Source: Dyadobacter sp. 50-39 (lineage in GTDB: Bacteria; Bacteroidota; Bacteroidia; Cytophagales; Spirosomataceae). From it: 64,000 nt of DNA. The translations under genes were made by a program, and so were the position numbers. Shown here piece after piece: positions 35,420 to 44,247 of this stretch (the stretch's first letter is position 1; each line of letters opens with the position of its first letter). The DNA is taken from assembly GCA_001898145.1 (NCBI GenBank), contig MKSR01000047.1, positions 62,001-126,000 of the forward strand, given 5' to 3'. Below the pieces are notes generated by a model. It did no database searches, had not been told where the DNA came from, and worked only from the letters and a program-made list of their open reading frames with translations.

Positions 35420-35959
35420 ATGAAAAGAACCTTACCCGGCATTTGCCTTATTTGGCTAACCTTGTCCTGTTACCCGCATGAACGCGAACCGTTCGCAGGC
35501 AATGTCAGATTTGACGGAACCGGATACCGGCCGGTGTATAAAAATCCCGAGGACATATCCAAAGTGCAAATGCAAGCTGCCCAGCCGTTGAAAACACCGG
35601 GGAAAATCTATACGTTCGATCGTTATCTTTTCATCAACGAGACCGGCAAAGGCATCCACATCGTTGATAATACCGATCCGAAAAAGCCGGAAAACCTTTC
35701 CTTTGTCTCCATTCTGGGGAATTACGACATTGCCGTGAAAGACAACTGGCTTTATGCGGACAACTTCTCAAACCTGCTGGTGATCGACATCTCCGATCCA
35801 AAGGCTCCTAAACTTACCAAAAGCATCCCTAACGTGATCCCAATCCATGACTATCCTCCATTTACCGGCGTTTACTTTGAATGTGCCGACCAGAAAAAGG
35901 GTGTGGTCGTCGACTGGGAAAAAGTGGATATGGACAAGCAGCCCAAATGTTACAGGTAA
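35420..35959 (+). CDS. LVIVD-repeat lipoprotein (short)
   Basis: A 179-residue lipoprotein from ATG 35420 with lipobox LTLSC. It contains LVIVD-type beta-propeller blades: KGIHIVDNTDPKKPENLSFV and NLLVIDISDPKAPKLTKSIP. The protein ends with a Cys-containing tail (CADQKKGVVVDWEKV). These repeats form surface-exposed propellers of unknown ligand. It is followed 24 bp later by a second LVIVD lipoprotein and then a barrel-like protein, so the three are probably one operon. The earlier in-frame ATG at 35285 would remove the signal peptide and is rejected. Confidence 0.85.
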   Translation: MKRTLPGICLIWLTLSCYPHEREPFAGNVRFDGTGYRPVYKNPEDISKVQMQAAQPLKTPGKIYTFDRYLFINETGKGIHIVDNTDPKKPENLSFVSILGNYDIAVKDNWLYADNFSNLLVIDISDPKAPKLTKSIPNVIPIHDYPPFTGVYFECADQKKGVVVDWEKVDMDKQPKCYR

Positions 35960-35983
35960 TCATTGACAGACTTTGATCAAGCT

Positions 35984-36751
35984 ATGAAAAAGTTAATACC
36001 TCTCTTATTTTTAGGACTTGCCGTGATCGGCCTGATGCTGATTCTGAATGCATGCAGCGCGGATTCTTCTGACTCGGCACCCAGTCCCCAAACCGGTGCG
36101 GGCGGCTCGATGGCCCGGTTTGCCATCACAGACAATACGCTCTACATCGTCTCAAAGCAGTCGCTGGAAGTCTACGATATTCATGACGGCGGCAATCCTG
36201 TGAAGGCAGTAACCCAGAATCTTGGCGTGGGGATAGAAACGATTTTTCCCTACCAAAAGAATCTGTTTGTCGGCGCGATGGACGGGATGTATATCTACGA
36301 CAATTCTAATCCCAAGGCGCCCGAGTTGCTTTCCAAATATACCCATGCTCTTTCCTGCGACCCGGTAGTTGTCCAGGGGCAATATGCGTATGTGACCCTG
36401 CGTGCGGGCGTAAATTGCCGGCCTGGTGGCTCATTCAGCTCGCTGGATGTGGTCGATATCGGTGATCCAGCCAGACCGCAGATGGTGGGAAGCCAGCGCA
36501 TGGAGTCGCCCTACGGCCTTGGCGTGTCTGGCAACAAGCTGTTTGTTTGTGAGGGAGACAAGGGGCTGCGGGTGATGGACATCACCGACCCAAAGCTGCC
36601 TGTTCAAAAGCAGTTTTTTCAACAGATCCCCGCATATGATGTGATCGCGCGCAACAACCATTTGATCGTTACCGGTAAAGAAGGACTGTATCAATATAAG
36701 TACGACACCTCCGATAGCCTTGAATATCTCAGTAAAATACCGGTACTATGA
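35984..36751 (+). CDS. LVIVD-repeat lipoprotein
   Basis: A 255-residue lipoprotein from ATG 35984 with signal LIPLLFLGLAVIGLMLI and lipobox LNAC. Blades include LYIVSKQSLEVYDIHDGGNP, GMYIYDNSNPKAPELLSK, LDVVDIGDPARPQMVGSQ and LRVMDITDPKLPVQKQF, enough for a small propeller. Cysteines in LSCDP and VNCRPG may pair. Likely an outer-membrane or surface adhesion/binding module. Overlaps the next start by 4 bp (ATGA). Confidence 0.87.
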   Translation: MKKLIPLLFLGLAVIGLMLILNACSADSSDSAPSPQTGAGGSMARFAITDNTLYIVSKQSLEVYDIHDGGNPVKAVTQNLGVGIETIFPYQKNLFVGAMDGMYIYDNSNPKAPELLSKYTHALSCDPVVVQGQYAYVTLRAGVNCRPGGSFSSLDVVDIGDPARPQMVGSQRMESPYGLGVSGNKLFVCEGDKGLRVMDITDPKLPVQKQFFQQIPAYDVIARNNHLIVTGKEGLYQYKYDTSDSLEYLSKIPVL

Positions 36752-37443
36752 GAGGCGCCCTTTTGACAGTAATGGCATTGTTTTGCTCGGTGGGCAGCGT
36801 TTTTGCGCAGTTCGACGTCGAATCATCCAAAAGGCACGTGATTATCAAGTATTCGCCGCTACCGATGTTCGACTTTGACAACACCATCCAATTCGGAGTG
36901 GAGGTGCCTTTGGGAAGGGGAAATTTTTCGCTGCAACAGGACCTGGGCTATGGCCCTTCCGGAATGAGCTCATGGCAGCAAGATGATAACGACCCCGACA
37001 AGCGGACTTTTAAAAGCCGTACGCATCTGCATTGGTATGTTATGGAAAGGCGCAGGATGCGCGCTTATGTAGGGCCGGAGGTGTTGTTCAAAAAAGTAGT
37101 TTTCCGTGAAAGCCAATGGGTGGGTAGAGATTGTAGCGGAAGATTCGGACCATGTAGCTTTCTTCAAAACCAGAATGTCCGGGTCGATAAAAACGTTGTC
37201 GCGGCGCATGTACGCTTTGGCTGGCAGTTTATTACACCCAGCCGGTTCACCTTCGATGTTTTCACAGGGATCGGGTTTCGCCATGTGTTTGTCACATCGC
37301 ATTCGCCGGGAATTCCCGATTCGGAAGTTCAGGGTATCGACGATACCTGGGAAATTCTTAGACCCAATGAAAGCGACCTCATACCCAGTGCGGTGCTAGG
37401 TTTTCATTTAGGGATTATTTTAGGAAAATTCCGCAGGGAATGA
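36748..37443 (+). CDS. exported beta-rich protein (barrel-like)
   Basis: A 231-residue protein with signal peptide (LLTVMALFCSVGSVFAQ) and amphipathic strands (HVIIKYSPLPMFDFDNTIQF, RFTFDVFTGIGFRHVFVTS, AVLGFHLGIILGKFRRE). The pattern resembles DUF3575-like small outer-membrane proteins, but I am not certain of the family. It is translationally coupled to the LVIVD lipoprotein before it, so the three products probably form a surface complex. Confidence 0.72.
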   Translation: MRGALLTVMALFCSVGSVFAQFDVESSKRHVIIKYSPLPMFDFDNTIQFGVEVPLGRGNFSLQQDLGYGPSGMSSWQQDDNDPDKRTFKSRTHLHWYVMERRRMRAYVGPEVLFKKVVFRESQWVGRDCSGRFGPCSFLQNQNVRVDKNVVAAHVRFGWQFITPSRFTFDVFTGIGFRHVFVTSHSPGIPDSEVQGIDDTWEILRPNESDLIPSAVLGFHLGIILGKFRRE

Positions 37444-37479
37444 GTACATTACCAGCGAATCCCTGAACGCCGGACAACC

Positions 37480-37866
37480 ATGGAGAATGCCATCAGCTGG
37501 TTTGAAATACCAACCACAGACCTGGATCGCGCCACGCGATTCTACGAGTTAATTTTTCAGATATCTTTCTTTCCTCTTGATACACCTAACCTCAAGATGC
37601 GGATGTTTCCGGTCGATAATATGTCCACCGGGGTAGGAGGAGCGCTGGTTTACAGTGGTGGGTTTCATACGCCGTCAGCTACCGAGGGACCGTTGATTTA
37701 CCTGAATGCAAACCCGGATGTGCAAATCGTATTAGACCGGGTTGCCGCAGCCGGCGGAAGGGTGATTGTTCCCAAGACCCAGATCAGCCCTGAGTACGGC
37801 TACATGGCCGCATTTATAGATTCTGAGGGAAACCGTATCGCTTTACATTCAGCGCCTGTCGCCTGA
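37480..37866 (+). CDS. VOC family protein (glyoxalase-like)
   Basis: A 128-residue vicinal-oxygen-chelate fold: AISWFEIPTTDLDRATRFYE at the N-terminus, the mid-strand GVGGALVYSGG, and the C-terminal YMAAFIDSEGNRIALHS. Two beta-alpha-beta-beta-beta units are evident. The family includes lyases, dioxygenases and antibiotic-binding proteins; nothing fixes the substrate here. It ends 10 bp from the convergent TonB receptor gene. Confidence 0.9.
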   Translation: MENAISWFEIPTTDLDRATRFYELIFQISFFPLDTPNLKMRMFPVDNMSTGVGGALVYSGGFHTPSATEGPLIYLNANPDVQIVLDRVAAAGGRVIVPKTQISPEYGYMAAFIDSEGNRIALHSAPVA

Positions 37867-37876
37867 TCTGACCAGC

Positions 37877-40297
37877 TTAGATTTTAAATTGCAGGGTCAG
37901 ATAAAACCCGCGGCCATCGGAGGGCAAAATGCCCGGGCCCGGGTAGCCTGTTGCGCGGCGTGTAAAGTACATCTGGTTTGTCAGGTTATTGACGCTAGCT
38001 TCGGTGCGAAACCGCTTCCATTCATATGACAGACTCAGGTCCATGATCTTATAGGCCGGGATGAGGCCGACAACCGAAGAGACGCCTCCGTCGACCGCGT
38101 TGGTAGCTTCGGAAAACTGATCGGTAAGGTGGGTCAGCTGGAAAGATCCCTTTAATTTCTTGTATCCGATCCGAAGGCCGGTTTTAAGGTTTAGTTTGGG
38201 AACAAACTCCACTTGGTTTCCCTGGACTCCGGGGATTTCACTGTGTTTGTATTCAGATTTAATAAATGCGGTATTTGCAAACAGAACGCCACTCCAATCT
38301 GAGCTTTCCGGCCGGGCAAGTTTGACTAAATCGGCTTCGGCATATGATTCGATGCCCATGATAATTGCCTGGCCGACATTGCTTCTCAGGCGCAGCACGC
38401 GGTTGCTCTCATCGTAAAACTGCACCTCTCCAATGCGGTTATCGTAGTTCAGGTAAAACAGACTGATATCGTAATTAAACAGTACGGTCTGATGGCTGCG
38501 TACACCCAGATCGATCGAGTAACCCTTTTCGTCTTTCAAGTTCGGATCGATCACCGAAGACGGGTTGGCAATGCGCATGTCGCTGAAAGTGATCGAGCGG
38601 TAATTTTGCGAAATATTACCATAGAGCTCCACCTTTTCAACAGGTTTGTAGCCTATTCCAAGCCCGGCCAGCAGGAAGTGCCTGCTGTTTTGGCGGTATT
38701 CCTCGGTGCGTGAAATGTTTATCACATTGCCGGCCAGGTCGCGCGCGATGTTGCCGTAGTAGCCATCGGCAGTGGTTTTGATGTGTTCAAAACGAAGGCC
38801 GGGCGTAACGGACAGTTTATCATTGATGTAAAAGATGTTTTCTGCAAAAAAGGCAGTGTTTCGGTTAGGAAACCGGTAATTATAAGTGATAAACCTATCG
38901 GGATCGATGAAAGCAAAATCAGCATTCTTTCCTGTACTGCCCAGCCCCTGCAAGTTGTGGTTATATCCGTAGTAGTAGCGCCCTCCAACAAGCAAGACAG
39001 ACATTTTCTTGGCTACCAAATACCTTTTCAGATACCTTGCCTCGGTGCCCCAGTTAGTGAAATTTCCTTTGATCAGATCGCGCTCGCTGTTGTCGTCTAT
39101 ACTCGCCACGCGGTTGGGCCGGAATCCAAGCGAATAGCGGTTGGCCGCCAGTCCGAACACACGCAGATTGAATTCGCTGCTTGCATTAAAATGGTGGTCC
39201 AAATGAATTGCGGCCATATTCCAATTCACGTTAAACCAGTTCCGCTCGCGGTTGGTCTGGCGCGGATTGTCGGCAAACATCGCATCGGTCAAGCCTCCGG
39301 GCTGCTTGGCCAGATAATGCATAAAGGTCACATCAAGGCCAATGCTGGTTTTTCCCGATAACTGATAGTCCAGGTCGGTGTAAAATGTATAATTGTTAAA
39401 CTGCGAGTTGGCCCGCCAGCCGTCAGCCCTTTTGTATTGAAAAAAGGAGTAGTAGCTTAATTTTCCCACTGTACCACTGGCGCTGGTAAATGCGTTGTAA
39501 AATCCGAACGAGCCGGCACTTTGCCTGGCTACCAACTGTATCTTCTGGCCTTGGACAGGCTTTTTCATCACAAAATTGATCAGCCCGCCAAACTGGGTAC
39601 CGTACTGCAGTGAAGCCGCGCCGCGCACGATTTGAATCTTGCCGACAGCCTCGATGGGAGGCGTATAGTAGCTTTCGGGGTAACCCAGCGCGTCGGCGCT
39701 GATATCGTAGCCATTCTGACGCACATTGAAATTTGAGGTCCTGTTCGGGTCCAGGCCCCGGCCACCTATGTTAAGCTGCAAACCACCGCCCTCATTTTCC
39801 CAGATGTTCAGTCCTGCTACACGAGCGTAAACTTGCCGGGCATTATTAGTTGATAAATTCGCTACAAGCTGGTCGGGTGTGATCACCTCAGATTTTTTCC
39901 CCTCATAGATGCCCATGTTCTCTACGCCGCGCAACCGCGAGAAACCGAAATCCGTAGCCTTTTCCTTCACGGTCAACTCATCCAGATTTTGATCGGAAGA
40001 GATCAGGTACAAGTCAAAATGCAGGTCTTTGCCCTGGGCATTGAAATGCTTTTTTTCAAGACGGTAACCCGATAATGCCGTCTGCAAGGTGTAGCTGCCA
40101 TTGGGGACGGATTCGAAAGCGAACTTACCATCCTGGTCTGTGAGCGTACTCATCCTATCGTTCAAAAAGACAGTGCATTCTTTAATGGCCGTCGAATCGG
40201 ATCTGGACAGAATGCGGCCCGAGATTTTTGTCTGGGCCAATGACAAACTGGCTGACAGTAGCAGGATGGGTAAAAATTTAAAGACCTTTAATTTCAT
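37877..40297 (-). CDS. TonB-dependent receptor (FecA-like siderophore/iron type)
   Basis: An 806-residue receptor from ATG 40297 (MKLKVFKFLPIL), signal cleaved near SLAQ. A carboxypeptidase-D-like beta domain (ISGRILSRSDSTAIKECTVF) precedes the TonB-box region (DELTVKEKATDFG). The plug has GGGLQLNIGGRGLDPNRTSN and IQIVRGAASLQYGTQFGGLI. The barrel ends GRGFYLTLQFKI. The plug motifs resemble Fe(III)-citrate/FecA-like receptors. It is the last gene of a four-gene operon with DUF4856, imelysin-like and HTTM genes, a combination pointing to iron uptake. Its start overlaps the HTTM gene end by 20 bp. Confidence 0.92.
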   Translation of the reverse strand: MKLKVFKFLPILLLSASLSLAQTKISGRILSRSDSTAIKECTVFLNDRMSTLTDQDGKFAFESVPNGSYTLQTALSGYRLEKKHFNAQGKDLHFDLYLISSDQNLDELTVKEKATDFGFSRLRGVENMGIYEGKKSEVITPDQLVANLSTNNARQVYARVAGLNIWENEGGGLQLNIGGRGLDPNRTSNFNVRQNGYDISADALGYPESYYTPPIEAVGKIQIVRGAASLQYGTQFGGLINFVMKKPVQGQKIQLVARQSAGSFGFYNAFTSASGTVGKLSYYSFFQYKRADGWRANSQFNNYTFYTDLDYQLSGKTSIGLDVTFMHYLAKQPGGLTDAMFADNPRQTNRERNWFNVNWNMAAIHLDHHFNASSEFNLRVFGLAANRYSLGFRPNRVASIDDNSERDLIKGNFTNWGTEARYLKRYLVAKKMSVLLVGGRYYYGYNHNLQGLGSTGKNADFAFIDPDRFITYNYRFPNRNTAFFAENIFYINDKLSVTPGLRFEHIKTTADGYYGNIARDLAGNVINISRTEEYRQNSRHFLLAGLGIGYKPVEKVELYGNISQNYRSITFSDMRIANPSSVIDPNLKDEKGYSIDLGVRSHQTVLFNYDISLFYLNYDNRIGEVQFYDESNRVLRLRSNVGQAIIMGIESYAEADLVKLARPESSDWSGVLFANTAFIKSEYKHSEIPGVQGNQVEFVPKLNLKTGLRIGYKKLKGSFQLTHLTDQFSEATNAVDGGVSSVVGLIPAYKIMDLSLSYEWKRFRTEASVNNLTNQMYFTRRATGYPGPGILPSDGRGFYLTLQFKI

Positions 40298-41627
40298 CGT
40301 TAAATGGGGTGATCCAGGATTTGTGTCGGAATGAATCGGTTTGCCGCGCCAAATCCACATCGGGAGCGATCAGTGGCTGGCCGGTCCGTCCGTTCAGCGC
40401 TACATACGAATCCACGTATACCTGCGGGCGGATAAAGCCGCGCGCCGCATAATGGTCGCGAAGCATGTGGGCATATTGCAGGATCATGTCCGGCTGGGTC
40501 GACATCATCTTTTCCTGCAAGCGGGTGAGAAAATCGTTATTGTTAACAATCTGGCGTTTTCCAGCGGCGTCCGTGACGGTAAACTGCGTGTAGCCGGCTT
40601 TTTCCATCAGCATCACCCTCCACGAAAAGCGGTAACCTTCCTCGGTCCAGAACAGCTCGTTGGCATAGAACAGGTAACGGAACGGGAAGGTGATTTGAAA
40701 TATGAAAAATACTGCAAAAACAGTATAAATCAACGGTTGCAGCAATGCAGAAAAGCGATAGAGTGAGCTGGGTCTGATCACGGCGGCGGGGATTCCCAGT
40801 ATGGATCCAACGCGGTCGATCAGCTTTTGATGAAACCTGGCCGGGAAGAACACCAGCGCGGTCACGATCATTACATAAGGAAACATACCGATCGGGAAAA
40901 GCAGCGAGGTCAGCAAATGGAAGATGACGACCGAAGCGTAGGCAAAAGGCCTGGTCCTGGCATTCCAAAGCAGAAATCCCACGGTCAGGTCGTACAGGCA
41001 CCCGATCCAGCTGAATAAGTATGCGGTGACAGGATGATTAAATACCGGACCCATGATGGGAATGTCATTTTTGGCTGGCAGCCAAATTTTCAATGGCAAT
41101 GCCTGCAAGAGCCAGTCGCTGTTGAGCTTGGCGATGCCCGCATAGAAATATAATAAACACACGATCAAGCGGATGCTGCCGATGCACCAGGCCGGGATTT
41201 TTCCTGCCCGCAATGCTTTGTTGCGATACGCATCCACCGAGAACATGGTGTGGGCTGGCAGAAACATAAGCATAAAGCATAGCAGGCTCACAAAATAGTA
41301 GTGGTTCAAGTAAGTGCTTTTGTCGATCAACTCTATGTAGGTGAAACTGACGAAAAGTGCAACGGATGCCGCCCGGTAATACCAGCCGATCGCGACGAGA
41401 AGCGCACAGATGCCGCAGATCACGAACAGTAGGTAAGTCCACTGGCCAAGCGGCCTGACGAATTCAAAACCGTAAAACGGGAAGAAGAAACGCGGGCTGA
41501 TATAGAGCTCTTTGACCCATCCCAAAGCCACAAAACGGCCTGTGCTGATGAGCAGCATCAGGCCGAAAATGGCCCTGAATACGGCAAGCGGGGCCGCAGA
41601 GGTGTATTTTTGCAGATATGCCCGCAT
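40278..41627 (-). CDS. HTTM domain protein (vitamin K-dependent gamma-carboxylase-like)
   Basis: A 449-residue polytopic membrane protein with the HTTM (horizontally transferred transmembrane) domain: LAVFRAIFGLMLLISTGRF, the region around STYLNHYYFVSLLCFMLMFL, and LYFYAGIAKLNSDWLLQALP, which is the most conserved stretch of this family. The C-terminal third is soluble. Homologues include gamma-glutamyl carboxylases, but bacterial members next to imelysin and TonB receptors have no proven reaction. It overlaps the receptor gene and starts 10 bp after the imelysin gene end, so it is firmly inside the iron-related operon. Confidence 0.88.
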   Translation of the reverse strand: MRAYLQKYTSAAPLAVFRAIFGLMLLISTGRFVALGWVKELYISPRFFFPFYGFEFVRPLGQWTYLLFVICGICALLVAIGWYYRAASVALFVSFTYIELIDKSTYLNHYYFVSLLCFMLMFLPAHTMFSVDAYRNKALRAGKIPAWCIGSIRLIVCLLYFYAGIAKLNSDWLLQALPLKIWLPAKNDIPIMGPVFNHPVTAYLFSWIGCLYDLTVGFLLWNARTRPFAYASVVIFHLLTSLLFPIGMFPYVMIVTALVFFPARFHQKLIDRVGSILGIPAAVIRPSSLYRFSALLQPLIYTVFAVFFIFQITFPFRYLFYANELFWTEEGYRFSWRVMLMEKAGYTQFTVTDAAGKRQIVNNNDFLTRLQEKMMSTQPDMILQYAHMLRDHYAARGFIRPQVYVDSYVALNGRTGQPLIAPDVDLARQTDSFRHKSWITPFNDEIKGL

Positions 41628-41637
41628 CCGTCGTGAA

Positions 41638-42762
41638 CTAGTCCCCGTCGTTGTCTGTGTAAGTAATCGTAATGCTCATTGCAGAGGTCATATCCACTTT
41701 CAGCATCCTGACAGCCTTTTGCATTTCGGAATAGGTGTCTTTCATTGCTTGATTGTTGGTCCTGACCTCTTCGTACAAGTTCGGGTTCAATGCATCCAGT
41801 TTGGTAGCCGCCGATTGGAACTGCGTATTTATGCTTTCAGACAGCATTTTGCCGCTTCCGCTGTCCTTTGCACCCAATGCATCCAGGTAAGTTCTAAGAC
41901 TGGGGCCCGCCTCACCGGTTGCTGCATGTCGTCCGTTGAAGAAGTCGGCATAGGCTTTATGCGCTGTTTGAGCGAGCGTCCTAGAAATGTCTTTTTTGTA
42001 GAACGCTTCTACTTTATCGGGTGCGGGAATGCCGTTGGCCATTGCGCCGGAAGGAATACCGAATTTCCCGGAACGGATGTAACGCTCATAATGCAGCACC
42101 AAGCCGTTGACCATCAATGAGGTAGACGAGCCGATATCCAAACCGGTTTTGCTGATGAACGTGTTAAGATATTCTCCTTTCCAATCGCCGACGACCTTGC
42201 CCAGCAGTAACTCCATCCGCGCCACTACGCGGTTAATGTATGCGAGCTTTTTGGAGGCGTCCTTGTCGGAGATGTAGTGCGCAAGAAGGGAGGTATCATT
42301 GGTACCGAGCCCGTTGAGCAGGTAGTCGAGAGCTGGGAAGCCTTGGGTAGGGTAGGACGCAGGGACTTCCAGGCTCGAGGCCGGGTCGGCAATGTTGGCA
42401 GCAATGCCTGCTTCGCTTGCTGGGTAGATATTGTAGAAATTACGGATTGCCTGCTTTTCGGCAGGGCCGAAATCAAAGAGCTCCACGCGCTGCCAGGCGA
42501 CATAAGCATCTGCCCATGCGCTTCTGAATTCGGCCAGGGTTTGCGCGTCGGGCTTTGAGGTGAAAGCCTTCGACTTTTGCTGCATCAGATCGAATTTGGT
42601 TTTGAACTGATCGTAGGAAGGAATGATCACATCTTCGGCCAGGGCTTTGAGCATTACCGACCGGTCTTTGCCTTCATCGGTCGGCTGGGGATCGGGCTTA
42701 TCGCTTCCTCCCGAGCAGCCCAGCAAAAGCAAGGTCAGCAGCAGCGCCAGGTAATTTTTCAT
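41638..42762 (-). CDS. imelysin-family lipoprotein, iron-uptake associated
   Basis: A 374-residue lipoprotein from ATG 42762 (MKNYLALLLTLLLLGC), lipobox LLLGC. The imelysin fold is seen in AEFRSAWADAYVAWQRVELF, in NIYPASEAGIAANI, and in the segment GFPALDYLLNG. In canonical imelysins the last motif reads GxHxxE; here Pro and Asp replace His and Glu, so metal coordination would differ. The family is periplasmic and iron-regulated in several bacteria. It precedes the HTTM gene by 10 bp and follows DUF4856 across a hairpin at 42794. Confidence 0.88.
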   Translation of the reverse strand: MKNYLALLLTLLLLGCSGGSDKPDPQPTDEGKDRSVMLKALAEDVIIPSYDQFKTKFDLMQQKSKAFTSKPDAQTLAEFRSAWADAYVAWQRVELFDFGPAEKQAIRNFYNIYPASEAGIAANIADPASSLEVPASYPTQGFPALDYLLNGLGTNDTSLLAHYISDKDASKKLAYINRVVARMELLLGKVVGDWKGEYLNTFISKTGLDIGSSTSLMVNGLVLHYERYIRSGKFGIPSGAMANGIPAPDKVEAFYKKDISRTLAQTAHKAYADFFNGRHAATGEAGPSLRTYLDALGAKDSGSGKMLSESINTQFQSAATKLDALNPNLYEEVRTNNQAMKDTYSEMQKAVRMLKVDMTSAMSITITYTDNDGD

Positions 42763-42793
42763 TTTATCAGAGGTTAGATTTAAAATGACAAAC

Positions 42794-42820
42794 GGTGGAC
42801 CAGCTTTTTGCCGGTCCACC
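42794..42820 (-). terminator. hairpin between DUF4856 and imelysin genes
   Basis: GGTGGACC / GGTCCACC, perfect 8-bp stem with an 11-base loop. It lies inside the operon, so it may attenuate read-through or protect the upstream mRNA rather than fully terminate. Confidence 0.6.
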
Positions 42821-42846
42821 CACTTGGAAACAGATAATATGTGGTA

Positions 42847-44052
42847 TTACAGTTTGAATTTTTTCGTAATGGCCTCAGAGGCCGTATTAATCTTGTCGTT
42901 GGTAAGATCCCAAAAACCGTTAGGCGAAGCTGGTCCGATAAGACCTAACAAGATCGCATCGGAGAAGTTCGAATCTGCTCCATTGATCGTGCAGTAGCGT
43001 AGCGAATATATGAAGCCCAGGCCTTCCCCCATTGCGTGGGCGCGGCTAGCATCGTCAGTACCTGTTTTCCATTTGCCCAGGTAACCGTTGGCAGCCTTGG
43101 CAACTGCCTTTTCCAATGCGGTACGGATGAAGGTAGCCTGCGTTTTAAGCTCTGTATTATCGTTGTTTACAATGGCCACCCGGCCTTTAAGAAATGCTGT
43201 ATGCACTTTCGCGTAATCATCCTTATTGTATTCCCATAGGTATGAACCTAGGAACTGTTCAGTCGCTTTGGCACCCTTGACGCCATCAGCAGCGCCTTCG
43301 AGCAGAATCGGGTTCGGCGTGAGCAGGCCGTAGGCTTCATCCCAATTATGTTCGAGCGCTGTGTATTTCTTGCCTGAAACGAGCATTTTGTTGTCCGCCT
43401 CCAGTCCTTTGTCCAGCAGCACATTACTAATATAATCCAGCTGCAATGCTCCGATCAGGCCTTTCTGAATGATTTGGGCCATTTCAATTCCCTTCGAAGT
43501 TACCAGGTAGCTTCCCAGTTTACCGGCAACATTTTTCGATGCTTTCGCTTTGACCGACTTGCTGGATTCGGCCATTTCGCCGAAATACCCTTCTAGCGCT
43601 GCGCGGTTTGCCTCTGCTTCTGAGGAGGGTCTGGACAAGGCCGTCACGTTACGAAGCTGCACGCCGGAAGCATTCAGGTCCGCGCCATTCACCAGGACAG
43701 CCCCTGATTTAATGTCCTTGAACGGGTTACCAGTATTCGTAAACAAATTCTTCATCACCGCAGCGTCCAATGTGGCAGAATCGCGCACGGCGCTGCCCAG
43801 ATAATAGTTCAGCGCCTGGAACATCCTGTAACGGTCTGTCCCTGATTTGGTATCGGCGGTAGTATCGCCCTTGGTGTCGATAAACAGGGCTTTGTAAGGC
43901 GTGGTGGCTGTTACCTTCGCGTAGTCAATCTTGGCGCGAAGGTCTTGCTGCGCAGGAGGTGTAGGCTCATCATCATCAGAGCAGGAGACAAGTCCGAGCG
44001 CAAGCATTGAGGCGAACAGCATCGTTCGCAGCTTGAAATTGTAGTGTAGCAT
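42847..44052 (-). CDS. DUF4856 domain lipoprotein
   Basis: A 401-residue lipoprotein with lipobox LGLVSC and an acidic linker (SDDDEPTPPAQ). The DUF4856 core is recognisable from TDRYRMFQALNYYLGSAVRD, GLIGALQLDYISNVLL and EHNWDEAYGLLTPNP. It is all-helical and similar in architecture to imelysins. It is the first gene of the operon with imelysin, HTTM and TonB receptor, so it is probably a surface or periplasmic iron-handling component; the biochemical role is unknown. Confidence 0.9.
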   Translation of the reverse strand: MLHYNFKLRTMLFASMLALGLVSCSDDDEPTPPAQQDLRAKIDYAKVTATTPYKALFIDTKGDTTADTKSGTDRYRMFQALNYYLGSAVRDSATLDAAVMKNLFTNTGNPFKDIKSGAVLVNGADLNASGVQLRNVTALSRPSSEAEANRAALEGYFGEMAESSKSVKAKASKNVAGKLGSYLVTSKGIEMAQIIQKGLIGALQLDYISNVLLDKGLEADNKMLVSGKKYTALEHNWDEAYGLLTPNPILLEGAADGVKGAKATEQFLGSYLWEYNKDDYAKVHTAFLKGRVAIVNNDNTELKTQATFIRTALEKAVAKAANGYLGKWKTGTDDASRAHAMGEGLGFIYSLRYCTINGADSNFSDAILLGLIGPASPNGFWDLTNDKINTASEAITKKFKL

Positions 44053-44195
44053 TAATCCAGTAAGCGTTTTTGTTAGGGATAAAACCGGCAGGTTTATTTA
44101 GAACAATTATAAATCCGGACAAACATAATTATTATTTAGAATTGGAACAAATTATAAAACAAAGACCGCAAAAAAGTTTTTTGCATGAAAACAAA

Positions 44196-44220
44196 AAAGG
44201 ACATTCCTGGAATGTCCTTT
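44196..44220. terminator. bidirectional hairpin after msrB
   Basis: AAAGGACATTCC / GGAATGTCCTTT, a perfect stem with A-rich and T-rich flanks, 28 bp past the msrB stop and before the DUF4856 operon's upstream region. Confidence 0.75.
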
Positions 44221-44247
44221 GTCAGTTATTAACTTCTCAAAAAGGTT

